Source of the DNA: Acidobacteriota bacterium
Lineage (GTDB): Bacteria; Acidobacteriota; Thermoanaerobaculia; UBA5066; Gp7-AA6
Assembly: GCA_020199905.1 (NCBI GenBank)
Contig: JAIVJS010000017.1
Coordinates: 1 to 64,000, forward strand
Reading direction: 5' to 3'
Length of the DNA: 64,000 nt
A program made the translations under genes and the position numbers. Below are positions 53,764 through 62,210 of the stretch, piece after piece. The stretch's first letter is position 1. Each line of letters starts with the position of its first letter. The notes beneath the pieces were generated by a model. That model saw nothing but the letters and a program-made list of their open reading frames with translations. It made no database searches and was not told the origin of the DNA.

Positions 53764-56160
53764 TCAGTCCGTGCGCATCGCGATCACGGGATCGACCCGC
53801 GTCGCGCGCCGGGCGGGAATCGCGGTGGCGAAGAAGGAGACGCCCGCCATCAGGGCCACGAGCGCGGCGAAGGTCGCCGGATCCGTCGGGCTGATGTCGA
53901 AGAGAAGAGCGCCGAGGCTCCGCGTGACGAGAAAGGCTCCGACGACGCCGAGGATGATTCCCGTCGCCGTCAGCGCGAAGCCACGCCGGGCCACCAGCGC
54001 GAAGACGTCCGAGCGCTGGGCGCCGAGCGTCATGCGAATTCCGAACTCCCGCCGCCGTTCGGAGACGAGCTGCGAGAGGACGCCGTAGACGCCGAGCGAG
54101 GCGAGCAGGAGGGCCGTCGCGCCGAATACCGTGAGCAGAAGCGTCGAGAAACGGCGGCGGACGAACGTGCGCGAGACGATGTCGGACATCCGGGTCAGGG
54201 AAGGAACGGGAAGGTCCGCGTCCAGAGACCAGATCGCCTTCTGGACGGGGCGGAGAGCCGTCTCGGGAGGCAGCGTCGTGCGTATCAGCAGCGACAGGAT
54301 CGGACGCGGATGCTGCGCGAAGGGAAAATAGATCTCGGGGATCGGGACCTTGTCGAGCCGGTTCGCCCGCACATCCGCGACCACGCCGACGATGGCGCGC
54401 CACTCCCGGTCGGAGTCCCACTCGACGCGGATGCGGCGCCCGAGCGGACTCTCACCGGGCCAGAAGCGCCGCGCCATGGTCTCGTTGATCAGCGCGACGG
54501 GCGTCGCGTTCTCCCGGTCCGCGTCGTTCAACGCCCGACCCGCGCGCAGCGGTATCTCGAGCGTCTTCCAGTACCCGGGCGAGACGACCCGGTAGTCCGC
54601 GATCGGGTCCTGGCCGGGCGGCCAGTCGGGCCGCCCCTCGATATCGAAATTGCCATTCGTGCTGTTGTTATCGAGCGGAGGAGCGTTGACGGCGGCGACG
54701 GCCGATACTCCCGGGACCGCGGCGACGCGATCCGCCGCCTCGCGGACGAACCGCCGCGTCGCGTCATCGCCGGCGTACCGGGATCCCGGAAGGGCGAGCC
54801 GGAGCGCCAGGACGTTTCGCGCCGCGAATCCGGGGTCCACTCCGGAGAGGCGGGCGGCGCTTCGCACCATCAACCCCGCGCCGATCAAGATCGCGAGGGC
54901 GATCGCGATCTGGGCGACCGCCAGAACCGCGCGCGCCGGGCCTCGCCCGACTCCGGACGTCGTGCGTTTGCTCGTTTGAAGGGCGGCCGTCAGATTCCTG
55001 CTCGAGAGGGTGAGGGCGGGAACGAGGCCGAAGATCATGGAGGTCAGGACGGAAGCGGCGAGGGTGAAGAGCAGGACCCGGCCGTCCATGCGCGCTGCGC
55101 TCGCCGGTCCGAGATTCCACGGCGCCGCCTTCGACAGGAGCTCGATGCCCCACGCCGCGAGGGCGACGCCGGCGAGCCCTCCCGTCAGGCCGAGAAGAAC
55201 GCTTTCCGTCAGCAGCTGGCGGACGAGACGCAGGCGTCCGGCACCGAGCGCGGACCGGACCGCCAGCTCGCGGCCCCGCGCGGTGTTCTTGGCGAGGAGG
55301 AGATTGCCGAGGTTGACGCATGCGAGGAGCAGGACCAGCGCGACGGCGCCGAGGAGCACGACGAGCGTCCGGCGGAGCGGCCCGACGAGCTCTTCCCGGA
55401 GGGGAACGATCCGGGCTCCGTGGCCCGAGTTGGTCTTAGGGTAGGCGGCGGCAAGACGCGCTTCGAGGGAGGCCATCTCGGCCTGCGCGGTGTCGATCGA
55501 GGCGGCGGGCGCCAGGCGGCCGATGATCTGAAGGAAGTGCGACTCGCGATTGGCCCGGACCTCGGGAGTCAGCGCGAGCGGCACCCACGCCTGAGTGCCC
55601 TGCGGATAATCGAAGGTCGCGGGCATGACACCCGCTATGGCGTAGACCTCTCCGTCCAGCCGAACCGTCGAGCCCGGCTTCGGCCTTCCGAGACGCCTCC
55701 AGAACGAGTCGCTCAGGACGGTCCGGCGGTCTCCACCGGTCGAGGCTTCCGAGCCCGCGAGTCCCGGGCCGAGACGCGGCGGAGTGCGCAGAAGGGAGAA
55801 CAGGTTCTCGGTGACCCCGGCGGCGACGACGCGCTCGGGCGCCCCGCGGCCCGTCATGGTCACGATGCGGTACTCGCTCGCCGCCAGCGCCTCGAAGCTC
55901 TTCGTTCCGGCGCGCCAGTCCAGAAAATCCGCTGGGCTCGCCGGCGCGTCCTCGATGACGGGCTGGGTCTCGCGCACCCAGACCAGCCGGTGCTCCGACG
56001 GGTAGGGGAGCGGGCGGAGAAGCACGCCGTCGACGAGGGAAAAGATGGCGGTGTTGGCTCCGATACCGAGCGCCAGCGTCGCGACGGCGATCGCCGTGAA
56101 CGCGGGCGCCTTCGCGAGCGTGCGGAGGGCGTGGCGGAGATCCTGAAGAAGTCCGGTCAT
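53764..56160 (-). CDS. ADOP-type ABC transporter permease, full length
   Basis: A 798-residue permease built from two MacB_PCD-FtsX halves. TM1 ([21 protein letters not shown]), the first periplasmic domain and three helices (from [23 protein letters not shown]) come first. The second half starts at [18 protein letters not shown] and ends [18 protein letters not shown]. This is the architecture of acidobacterial duplicated orphan permeases, which usually lack a dedicated ATPase. The GCGGAGGAACC in front of its ATG is also the broken end of the previous permease remnant. Confidence 0.92.
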   Translation of the reverse strand: MTGLLQDLRHALRTLAKAPAFTAIAVATLALGIGANTAIFSLVDGVLLRPLPYPSEHRLVWVRETQPVIEDAPASPADFLDWRAGTKSFEALAASEYRIVTMTGRGAPERVVAAGVTENLFSLLRTPPRLGPGLAGSEASTGGDRRTVLSDSFWRRLGRPKPGSTVRLDGEVYAIAGVMPATFDYPQGTQAWVPLALTPEVRANRESHFLQIIGRLAPAASIDTAQAEMASLEARLAAAYPKTNSGHGARIVPLREELVGPLRRTLVVLLGAVALVLLLACVNLGNLLLAKNTARGRELAVRSALGAGRLRLVRQLLTESVLLGLTGGLAGVALAAWGIELLSKAAPWNLGPASAARMDGRVLLFTLAASVLTSMIFGLVPALTLSSRNLTAALQTSKRTTSGVGRGPARAVLAVAQIAIALAILIGAGLMVRSAARLSGVDPGFAARNVLALRLALPGSRYAGDDATRRFVREAADRVAAVPGVSAVAAVNAPPLDNNSTNGNFDIEGRPDWPPGQDPIADYRVVSPGYWKTLEIPLRAGRALNDADRENATPVALINETMARRFWPGESPLGRRIRVEWDSDREWRAIVGVVADVRANRLDKVPIPEIYFPFAQHPRPILSLLIRTTLPPETALRPVQKAIWSLDADLPVPSLTRMSDIVSRTFVRRRFSTLLLTVFGATALLLASLGVYGVLSQLVSERRREFGIRMTLGAQRSDVFALVARRGFALTATGIILGVVGAFLVTRSLGALLFDISPTDPATFAALVALMAGVSFFATAIPARRATRVDPVIAMRTD

Positions 56161-56282
56161 GGTTCCTCCGCCGTGTTCGCTCCGATCTCGAGGGCGTGAG
56201 TCGCGATCGCGACGAAGGCGAAGCCCGGGCTTCTCGACAGGGTCCGGAGCGCATACCGCACGTCGCGCAGGAGTCCGTTCAT
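56157..56282 (-). pseudogene. N-terminal permease remnant (41 codons)
   Basis: It starts [21 protein letters not shown] and runs into TM1, but breaks at GANTA where the family continues AIFS. It then stops after EEP as it reaches the start of the next gene. Only the first 38 or so residues of an ADOP gene survive. Confidence 0.8.
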
Positions 56283-56293
56283 TCGATCCTCCC

Positions 56294-57191
56294 TCAATCC
56301 GCGCGCAGGGCGTCGGAAGGAGAAATCCGCGCCGCTCTCCAGGCCGGCAGCGCGCTCGCGGCCAGGGACACGACGATCAGGAGACACGCGGCCGATCCGA
56401 GCACAAGCGCGTCGCGCGGACCGACGCCGAAGAGCAAGCCGCCATTCGCGCTCGAGGCGTGGAGACATCACGGCGAGCGCGCGGGAAACCATCGGGAGCG
56501 AGACCCCGGCGCGCCGCCGGCCGACGAGCTCCAGCCAGTGCCGGTCGGGGGACTCGGCGTTCACGCCCGCGATCGGACCCGCTCCTCCGATGGTCAGCCA
56601 GACGTCGAAAGGCTGTCGGAGAAACGTTCCCGTGAATCCGGGGGCCGGGACGCCCACGATGGAATACGGGCGGCCGTTGACCAGGACCGTTCTCCCGATC
56701 GCCGCCGGGTCGGCGCCGAAGCGGTCTCTCCACGCCGCCTCGCTGACGACGGCGGCCGGGGGCGCTCCCGCTGAGCCGTCGGCCGGCGTCAGGAGGCGGC
56801 CGAGCGAGGGTTTCGCGCCCAGCACCTGGAAGTAATTCCCGGTGACGACCTGGGCGATCGCGAGGCGTGGCTCTCCTCCCGTCCCGACGCTCACGAGCCT
56901 CGAGGAGAACGCGGTTAGCCCGGAGAACGGCCCGCCGTCCGCGGCGAGCTCGCGCCACGTCGGGTAGGACACCGAGTGGAACGTCGACCCGTCGGGGCTG
57001 GTCGCATGCACGTTGACGAGCTCCGCCGGGCGGTCGACTCCGGGGAGGGGACGCAGATACAGCGCGTCGACGACCGCGAAGATCGTGGCGGTCGCCGCGA
57101 CACCGATCGCGACGACGAGGATCACGGCGGCCGCCGCCCCCGGCGCGCGGCGGACGTTTCGAGGCGCCATCTTCCAGTCGCTGCTGCTCAT
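56294..57191 (-). pseudogene. ADOP permease with deleted centre
   Basis: About 250 residues of the first MacB_PCD half are intact (AVILVVAIGVAATATIFAVVDAL, VVTGNYFQVLGAKPSLGR, SIVGVPAPGFTGTFLR). After MSPRLER the frame shifts and a different frame gives [35 protein letters not shown] and the end [10 protein letters not shown], stop at 56294. Roughly 500 residues are missing between the two blocks. Confidence 0.8.
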
Positions 57192-57234
57192 TCGGGATCC
57201 TCGGGAATCGCCGCGCGCTCCAGCTCGAGAGCCT

Positions 57235-59643
57235 TCATTCGGAGCGAATCGCGATCATCGGATCGACGCGGGTGGCGCGCCGCGCGGGCACCGCGCACGC
57301 GAGGAGCGCCGTGACCACGACCACGAGCGCCGCGATCCCGTAGGTTCCCGGGTCCGACGCCGTGATTCCGTAGAGGAGGCCTGACAGCAGGCGCGTGAGC
57401 GCGAGCGCTCCGAGAAGACCGACGGCGAGCCCCGCCACGGTCAACCGCAGCGCGCGGCGCAGGACCGAGCCGAACACGTCGCGCGCCGACGCGCCGAGGG
57501 CGATACGGATTCCGAACTCCCTGCGCCGCTGAGCCACCGAGTACGACAGCACGCCGGCGATGCCCTGGAGGGCGAGCAGCAGGGCGGCAATGCCGAACGC
57601 CGTCAGCAGGTGTGAGCTGAATCGGCGCGAGGCCAGCGCTGCCGCCTTGTTCTCTTCCATCGTCCTGATGTCCGAGAGCGTCAGGGTGGGGTCCACGGCC
57701 CAGACGGCCTTCTGCAGGCTCCGGCCGTACGCCGCCGGATCGCCCGACGTGCGAAGCACGAGGGTGCCGAATCGCTGCCAGCTCGCTGGCCGCTGCGAAT
57801 AGGGCGTGTAGACCGCCGACTCGTCGGGCGAGGCGATGTCCGCCGTTTTGACGTCCTCGGCGACCCCGACGATCGTCATCCAGATGTCGGCTCCCCAGCC
57901 GTTCCAGAGGATGCGGCGCCCGATCGGATCCTCCGAGGGAAAGTTCTCCCGGACGAACTGCCGGTTCACGACCGCCACCGGAAGCGCTCCCTCGCGGTCC
58001 GCCGACGTCAGCGGGCGGCCCTTCACCACCCCGAGGCGCATCGTCGCAAAGTAATCGCCGGCGACGGGGCGCGAGCGCGCGGATGGCCGGTCTTTGGGCG
58101 GCGGCTCGGGCCGGTTGTCGATTTTGAGGCTCCCGCCGATTCCGCCGCTCTCGAGCGGCGCCCCGATGACGGAGGCGGCGGAGATGACGCCGGGAATCCG
58201 GCGCATCTGTTCCACGACCCCTTCGAAGGCGCGGGTCTGCGGATCCTTCTTCGAGTAGCGCGACTCCGGAAGCACGATGCGGGCGGTCAGCACGTGGCTC
58301 GGCACGAAGCCGAGCGGGGCGCCCGCGAGGCGCCGGAAGCTTCCGAGCAGAAGGCCCGCGCCAACTAAGAGCAGGCACGCGAGAGCGACTTCCGCCGACG
58401 CGACGAACCCGAGCGTCCGGTAGCGCGCCGGCCCTCCCTCGCCGCCGCGTCCGCCGCCGGCCAGCGCGAGCGCCGGGTCCGTCCGTCCGATCGAGATCGC
58501 CGGCGCGAGCCCGAAGGCGACTCCGGTGACGAGCGCCAGCAGAACGCCGAACCCGACGACCGGAACGTCGAGCCCGATCTCCGACGCCCGCGGAAGCGCG
58601 CCGGGAGCGACGGAGAGAAGGGCGTCCTTCGCGAGCGACGCGATCGCGACGCCGAGCGCTCCCCCGATCGAGGAGAGCAGAAGGCCTTCGGTGACGAGCT
58701 GGCGCAGGATCCGCGCGCCGCTCGCCCCGAGCGCCACGCGCAGGGCGATCTCCGGCTGCCGGACCGAGGCTCGGGCGAGCAGCAGGCTCGCGAGATTGAG
58801 GCACGCGAGCAGGAGCACGAATCCCACGGCCGCCAGCAGGACGAGCAGGGCGGGGCGGATCGACCGCACGAGGAAATCGAGCAGGAGGATCGGCCTGACG
58901 ATCTTGTGCGCGTTGGTCCCGGGGTATTGCCGCGAGAGATCCGTGGTGATGGCGATTATTTCGGAGCGCGCCGCGGCGATGGACACGCCGGGCTTCAGGC
59001 GACCGATCGCGTCGAAGTTGTTGGTGCCGCGCTCCTGGAGCGCCCAGGGGACTTCGACCGCGGCGGGGACATAGAGGTCGACGCCGTCGTGCAGGAAGTC
59101 CGCTTCGGGCGGGGCAACGCCGACGATCGTCGCGTCATGGTCGGAGAGGCGGATCTTCTTTCCGACAACGCTCCGGTCCGCGCCGAACGCCCTCTTCCAG
59201 AATCCGTTGCCGATCACGATCACGCGGTCGGCGCCGGGCTGGTCGTCGCGCGGCTCGATCAGGCGGCCGATCACCGGGCGAAGGCCGAGAACCCGGAAGA
59301 ACTGCGAGTCGGCGACCGTGCCCATCAGGCGCTCGGGCTCGCCGCTGCCGCTCCAGTCGAAGGCCCAGGTCCGGAGAAAAAGGGAGATGGACTCGAAGGT
59401 CCGGCTTCGCGCGCGCCAGTCGACCCCGTCCGGAATCGAAACGTCGCCGGAGCGCGTCAGGAACGCAATCCTCTCGCCGGAGGGGAGCGGAAGCGGATGC
59501 AGGAGCACGCCGTTGACGATCGTGAAGATCGCCGCGTTGGCGCCGATCCCGAACGCGAGGGTTCCCACCGCGAGCAGAAAGAAGCCCGGGCTCTTCCGGA
59601 AGAACCGGAGCGCGTAGAGGAGATCCTGGATCACGTTGGACAT
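57235..59643 (-). CDS. ADOP-type ABC transporter permease, full length
   Basis: An 802-residue double MacB/FtsX permease. TM1 (GFFLLAVGTLAFGIGANAAIF), the first periplasmic domain and a helix bundle (LLVLLAAVGFVLLLACLNLASLL) form the first half. The second half begins ASAEVALACLLLVGAGLLLGSF and ends [18 protein letters not shown]. It is uninterrupted, with SQRPASWQRFGTLVLRT typical of ADOP second periplasmic domains. It lies in the same orientation and nearly contiguous with the other permease units. Confidence 0.92.
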   Translation of the reverse strand: MSNVIQDLLYALRFFRKSPGFFLLAVGTLAFGIGANAAIFTIVNGVLLHPLPLPSGERIAFLTRSGDVSIPDGVDWRARSRTFESISLFLRTWAFDWSGSGEPERLMGTVADSQFFRVLGLRPVIGRLIEPRDDQPGADRVIVIGNGFWKRAFGADRSVVGKKIRLSDHDATIVGVAPPEADFLHDGVDLYVPAAVEVPWALQERGTNNFDAIGRLKPGVSIAAARSEIIAITTDLSRQYPGTNAHKIVRPILLLDFLVRSIRPALLVLLAAVGFVLLLACLNLASLLLARASVRQPEIALRVALGASGARILRQLVTEGLLLSSIGGALGVAIASLAKDALLSVAPGALPRASEIGLDVPVVGFGVLLALVTGVAFGLAPAISIGRTDPALALAGGGRGGEGGPARYRTLGFVASAEVALACLLLVGAGLLLGSFRRLAGAPLGFVPSHVLTARIVLPESRYSKKDPQTRAFEGVVEQMRRIPGVISAASVIGAPLESGGIGGSLKIDNRPEPPPKDRPSARSRPVAGDYFATMRLGVVKGRPLTSADREGALPVAVVNRQFVRENFPSEDPIGRRILWNGWGADIWMTIVGVAEDVKTADIASPDESAVYTPYSQRPASWQRFGTLVLRTSGDPAAYGRSLQKAVWAVDPTLTLSDIRTMEENKAAALASRRFSSHLLTAFGIAALLLALQGIAGVLSYSVAQRRREFGIRIALGASARDVFGSVLRRALRLTVAGLAVGLLGALALTRLLSGLLYGITASDPGTYGIAALVVVVTALLACAVPARRATRVDPMIAIRSE

Positions 59644-59665
59644 GTTTCCTCCTGTTAATCGCGTC

Positions 59666-59713
59666 TCATTCGTTCCGGAGCGCGCCGGCGACGTCCCGGA
59701 TCAGGATCGACAT
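59666..59713 (-). pseudogene. 15-codon permease mini-ORF (start joined to stop)
   Basis: ATG to TGA encodes MSILIRDVAGALRNE. The first seven residues match an ADOP N-terminus (usually followed by RYALR), and the last seven match an ADOP C-terminus (usually preceded by RVDP). Almost the whole gene of about 2.4 kb would be missing. An AAGG lies eight bases before the ATG. Confidence 0.55.
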
Positions 59714-59735
59714 GTGCGGCCTTCGATCATCGGCG

Positions 59736-60441
59736 TCACGATTCTCCAAGAGCGGTCCGCGGCTCGAGCCGGGACGCGCGGCGGGCCGGCAGAAACGAGG
59801 CCAAACCGGCGAGCAGGAAGACGGCGAGTCCGATCGACGCGGTGGCCCACGGGCTCGACGGCAGGTCGGGCAGGGCCCGCGAGAGGAGGGCGTGTGCCTC
59901 GACGCACGCCGCGAGCCCGATGCGCGCGCCCGATGACGCCCGTGTCCGCGGAAAAGCGCCTCTTCCACAGCCGGTCCGAAATGAGCGCGACCCCGGCGGC
60001 GGATCCGAGCCGCTCCTGATCCCGGGTGAAGGCGCGGCCGATCGCCGGGGCGACGCCGAAGAGCGCGAGAGTTCCGGGAGAGACGCTCGTCCCGTCCAGC
60101 ATCGCCGGCGCGTCGGATCCGACGAGCGTCAGGTTCTCGGGGCGCTGAGCCGTGATCCGGTCGAAGGACCGCGCGCGGCGCGCGATCGCGTCCCAGCGCG
60201 GAGGCAGAAGGTTTCCGCGATAGACCTGGCCTCCCGGGGCCAGAGTCGCGTCGTAGAGCCGGACGAGCCGCTGCTCGTCCGGAAAAGGAAGGGGCCGGAA
60301 GAAGACGGCGTGAACCACGCTGAAGATGGCGAAGTTGCCGCCAATCCCGAGCGCGAGCGTCAGGATCGCGGCAGCCGTAAACCCGAGGTTCTTCGCGAGC
60401 GTGCGGACCGCGTCTCGTACGTCGTTCAAGACGGACTCCAA
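59736..60441 (-). pseudogene. ADOP permease with deleted centre
   Basis: It starts MESVLNDVRDAVRTLAKN and carries TM1 and about 170 residues of the first periplasmic domain (SPGTLALFGVAPAIGRAF, LISDRLWKRRFSADTGVIG). The frame then shifts near 59935 and another frame supplies HALLSRALPDLPSSP, the last helix LAVFLLAGLASFLPARRA and the end LEPRTALGES at 59736. Confidence 0.8.
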
Positions 60442-60444
60442 CGC

Positions 60445-60963
60445 CTAGGTCTCCACGATCCAGCCGTCGCGCAGCCGGACGATGCGGTTGCCGTACTTCG
60501 CGTTCTCCTCGCGATCGAGCGTGTCGGCGACCGCCGCTGCCCTCTCGCTCCCCTTCATGTTGCGGTAGGAGAGCGGGATGTCGAGGTTCTCCTGGACCGT
60601 CAGGTTGTCGAGGAGGTGGTACTGCTGGAAGACGAACCCGATGAGCTTCTTGTTGAGCTCGATCCGATCCTTCGGCTTGAGCGAGCGCACGGGCGTCCCG
60701 AAGAGCTCGTACTCTCCGGCCCAGCTCTGGTCGAGCAGTCCCAGGATGGAGAGCAGCGTGCTCTTGCCGGCGCCCGACGGGCCCATGATCGAGACGAACT
60801 CGCCTTCCTCGATCTCCAAGTCGATGCGGCGCAGCACCCACGTCTGCCCCGCCCGGGTCGAAAAGCTCTTCTCGAGATTGCGCGTCTTGACCACGATGTG
60901 TCCTTCTCTGAATTCGGCGGTGGCGCTCCCGGCGCCGCGGCTCTGACTGACCGGCATTTGCAT
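60445..60963 (-). pseudogene. MacB/LolD-type ABC ATPase lacking the signature and Walker B
   Basis: The start resembles lipoprotein/peptide exporters of the MacB ATPase group. It has VKTRNLEKSFSTRAGQTWVL, Walker A GPSGAGKST and a Q-loop region FVFQQYHLLDNLTVQENLDI. After VADTLDR the frame passes in phase into EENAKYGNRIVRLRDGW, the family C-terminus. About 60-65 residues are absent, including LSGGQ, Walker B, D-loop and H-loop, so it cannot hydrolyse ATP as written. The start is uncertain; ATG 60963 is used. Confidence 0.8.
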
Positions 60964-61054
60964 CGTGTGACTCACTTCCTCCGGTTCGTAGCGCTTCGTC
61001 GGGCGGGGCGCGGCCATCGGACGTCCGCGCGCGCCCCCGGCTCTTCAGACGGCG

Positions 61055-61681
61055 TCATTCCTGACTCAGGGCGGCGATGGGGTCGGTCCTCATCGCGCGG
61101 CGCGCGGGAATCCACGCGGCCACAAGCGCGATCGCGACCACGACCGCGGCTCCGGCGCCCACGGAAACGGGATCGCCCGGAGCGACCTGGAAGAGAAGGG
61201 TCCGCATCGGACGTCGCGCGGCGCCGCGCCGAGCGCGATCCGCACGCCGATCTCCCGCCGCCGCTGGCGCACCGCCAGGGAGATGACCGTACGCGCCGAC
61301 GGCGGCGAGCAGGAGCGCCGTGACGGAAAACGGCGCGAGGAAGTACATCGGAAAACGCCGGGGCCCGAGCGAATCCGCGATCTGCGTCTCGAGATCCGCG
61401 ACTCCGCCTGCCGGAACGTCCGGATGCATACGGCGCAGCTCCTCGCGGATGGCGGGAAGCACGCCGCTCGCGCGGACGGGCGACCGCCATGGAGCCCGCG
61501 CTCGTCTGCTGGAGCGGGTAAGGGGAGGGGCCCCAGAAGCACGGTGTTGACGAGGCTGAGATGGCGGGTTCGCTCCGATCCCGAGCGCGAGGCTGACGAC
61601 GGCGGCGGCGGTGAAGCCGGGGCTCTTCGCGAGCGCGCGCAGCGCGATCCGGATGTCGCTCATGGTCGTCGTCGTCGTCAC
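61055..61681 (-). pseudogene. FtsX/MacB-type permease with several internal breaks
   Basis: A start at GTG 61681 (overlapping the previous stop) or ATG 61663 reads SDIRIALRALAKSPGFTAAAVVS. It breaks after LGIGAN, resumes in a late domain (REELRRMHPDVPAGGVADL, MYFLAPFSVTALLLAAVGAYG), shifts again to SLAVRQRRREIGVRIALGAAP, and returns for LLFQVAPGDP and the end IPARRAMRTDPIAALSQE. At least three junctions are visible. The one-half architecture looks like a normal MacB permease end. Confidence 0.75.
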
Positions 61682-62007
61682 TCCTCGCGCAGGGGATCGA
61701 CGCGCGTCGCCCGGCGCGCCGGGACCGCGCTCGCCAGAAGAGAGACGGCTCCCATCGCCGCCGCGCCGAAGACGATCACCCAGGGGTCCGCCGGGAGGTG
61801 TTCGAGGCGGTCGCGCTCGTCCACCGCCACGAGCCGCTCGGTGCTGGTGAACGCGAGCGGCCGGAGGAGGACGGCGTGGACTACGGAAAAGATCGCGGTG
61901 TTCGCCCCGATTCCGAGCGCGAGGCTCAGAACGGCGATGCCAGCCAGCCCGGGGTTGCGGGCGAGCACGCGGGCCGCGTGGCGGAAATCCTGGAGGATGT
62001 TCAACAA
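61678..62007 (-). pseudogene. In-frame N/C fusion of an ADOP permease (109 codons)
   Basis: It starts at TTG 62007 with [18 protein letters not shown] and TM1 and continues to VDERDRLEH. It then joins in frame to [19 protein letters not shown] and the terminal [17 protein letters not shown]. The product is one continuous ORF with two membrane helices but lacks about 690 residues. It could be expressed as a small membrane protein. Confidence 0.7.
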
Positions 62008-62016
62008 CCCATCACC

Positions 62017-62210
62017 TCATTCGTTTCGAAGAGAGACCATCGGGTCGACACGCGAGGCGCGCCGGGCGGGGAGACAGCTCGCCGCCGGAGCGACCAGCGC
62101 CGCCCGATGCCGAGCGCGAGCGTGAGGATCGCGATCGCGCCGAATCCCGGGCTGCGGCGGAAGGCGCGGAAGGCGTAGCGGAGGTCCTGCAGAAGGATTC
62201 TCAAGGTCAC
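62017..62210 (-). pseudogene. Permease remnant: N-terminus joined out of frame to C-terminus
   Basis: GTG 62210 overlaps the stop of the next permease (GTGA) and encodes TLRILLQDLRYAFRAFRRS and TM1 to LALGIG. The sequence then shifts frame into AALVAPAASCLPARRA and the end RVDPMVSLRNE, stop at 62017. Only the first 35 or so and last 27 or so residues remain. Confidence 0.8.

Noticed and set aside
53764-62210. Lateral insertion (IS element or prophage) causing the permease fragments
   Set aside because: No transposase, integrase, target-site duplication or inverted terminal repeats are visible. Fragments are joined directly to each other.
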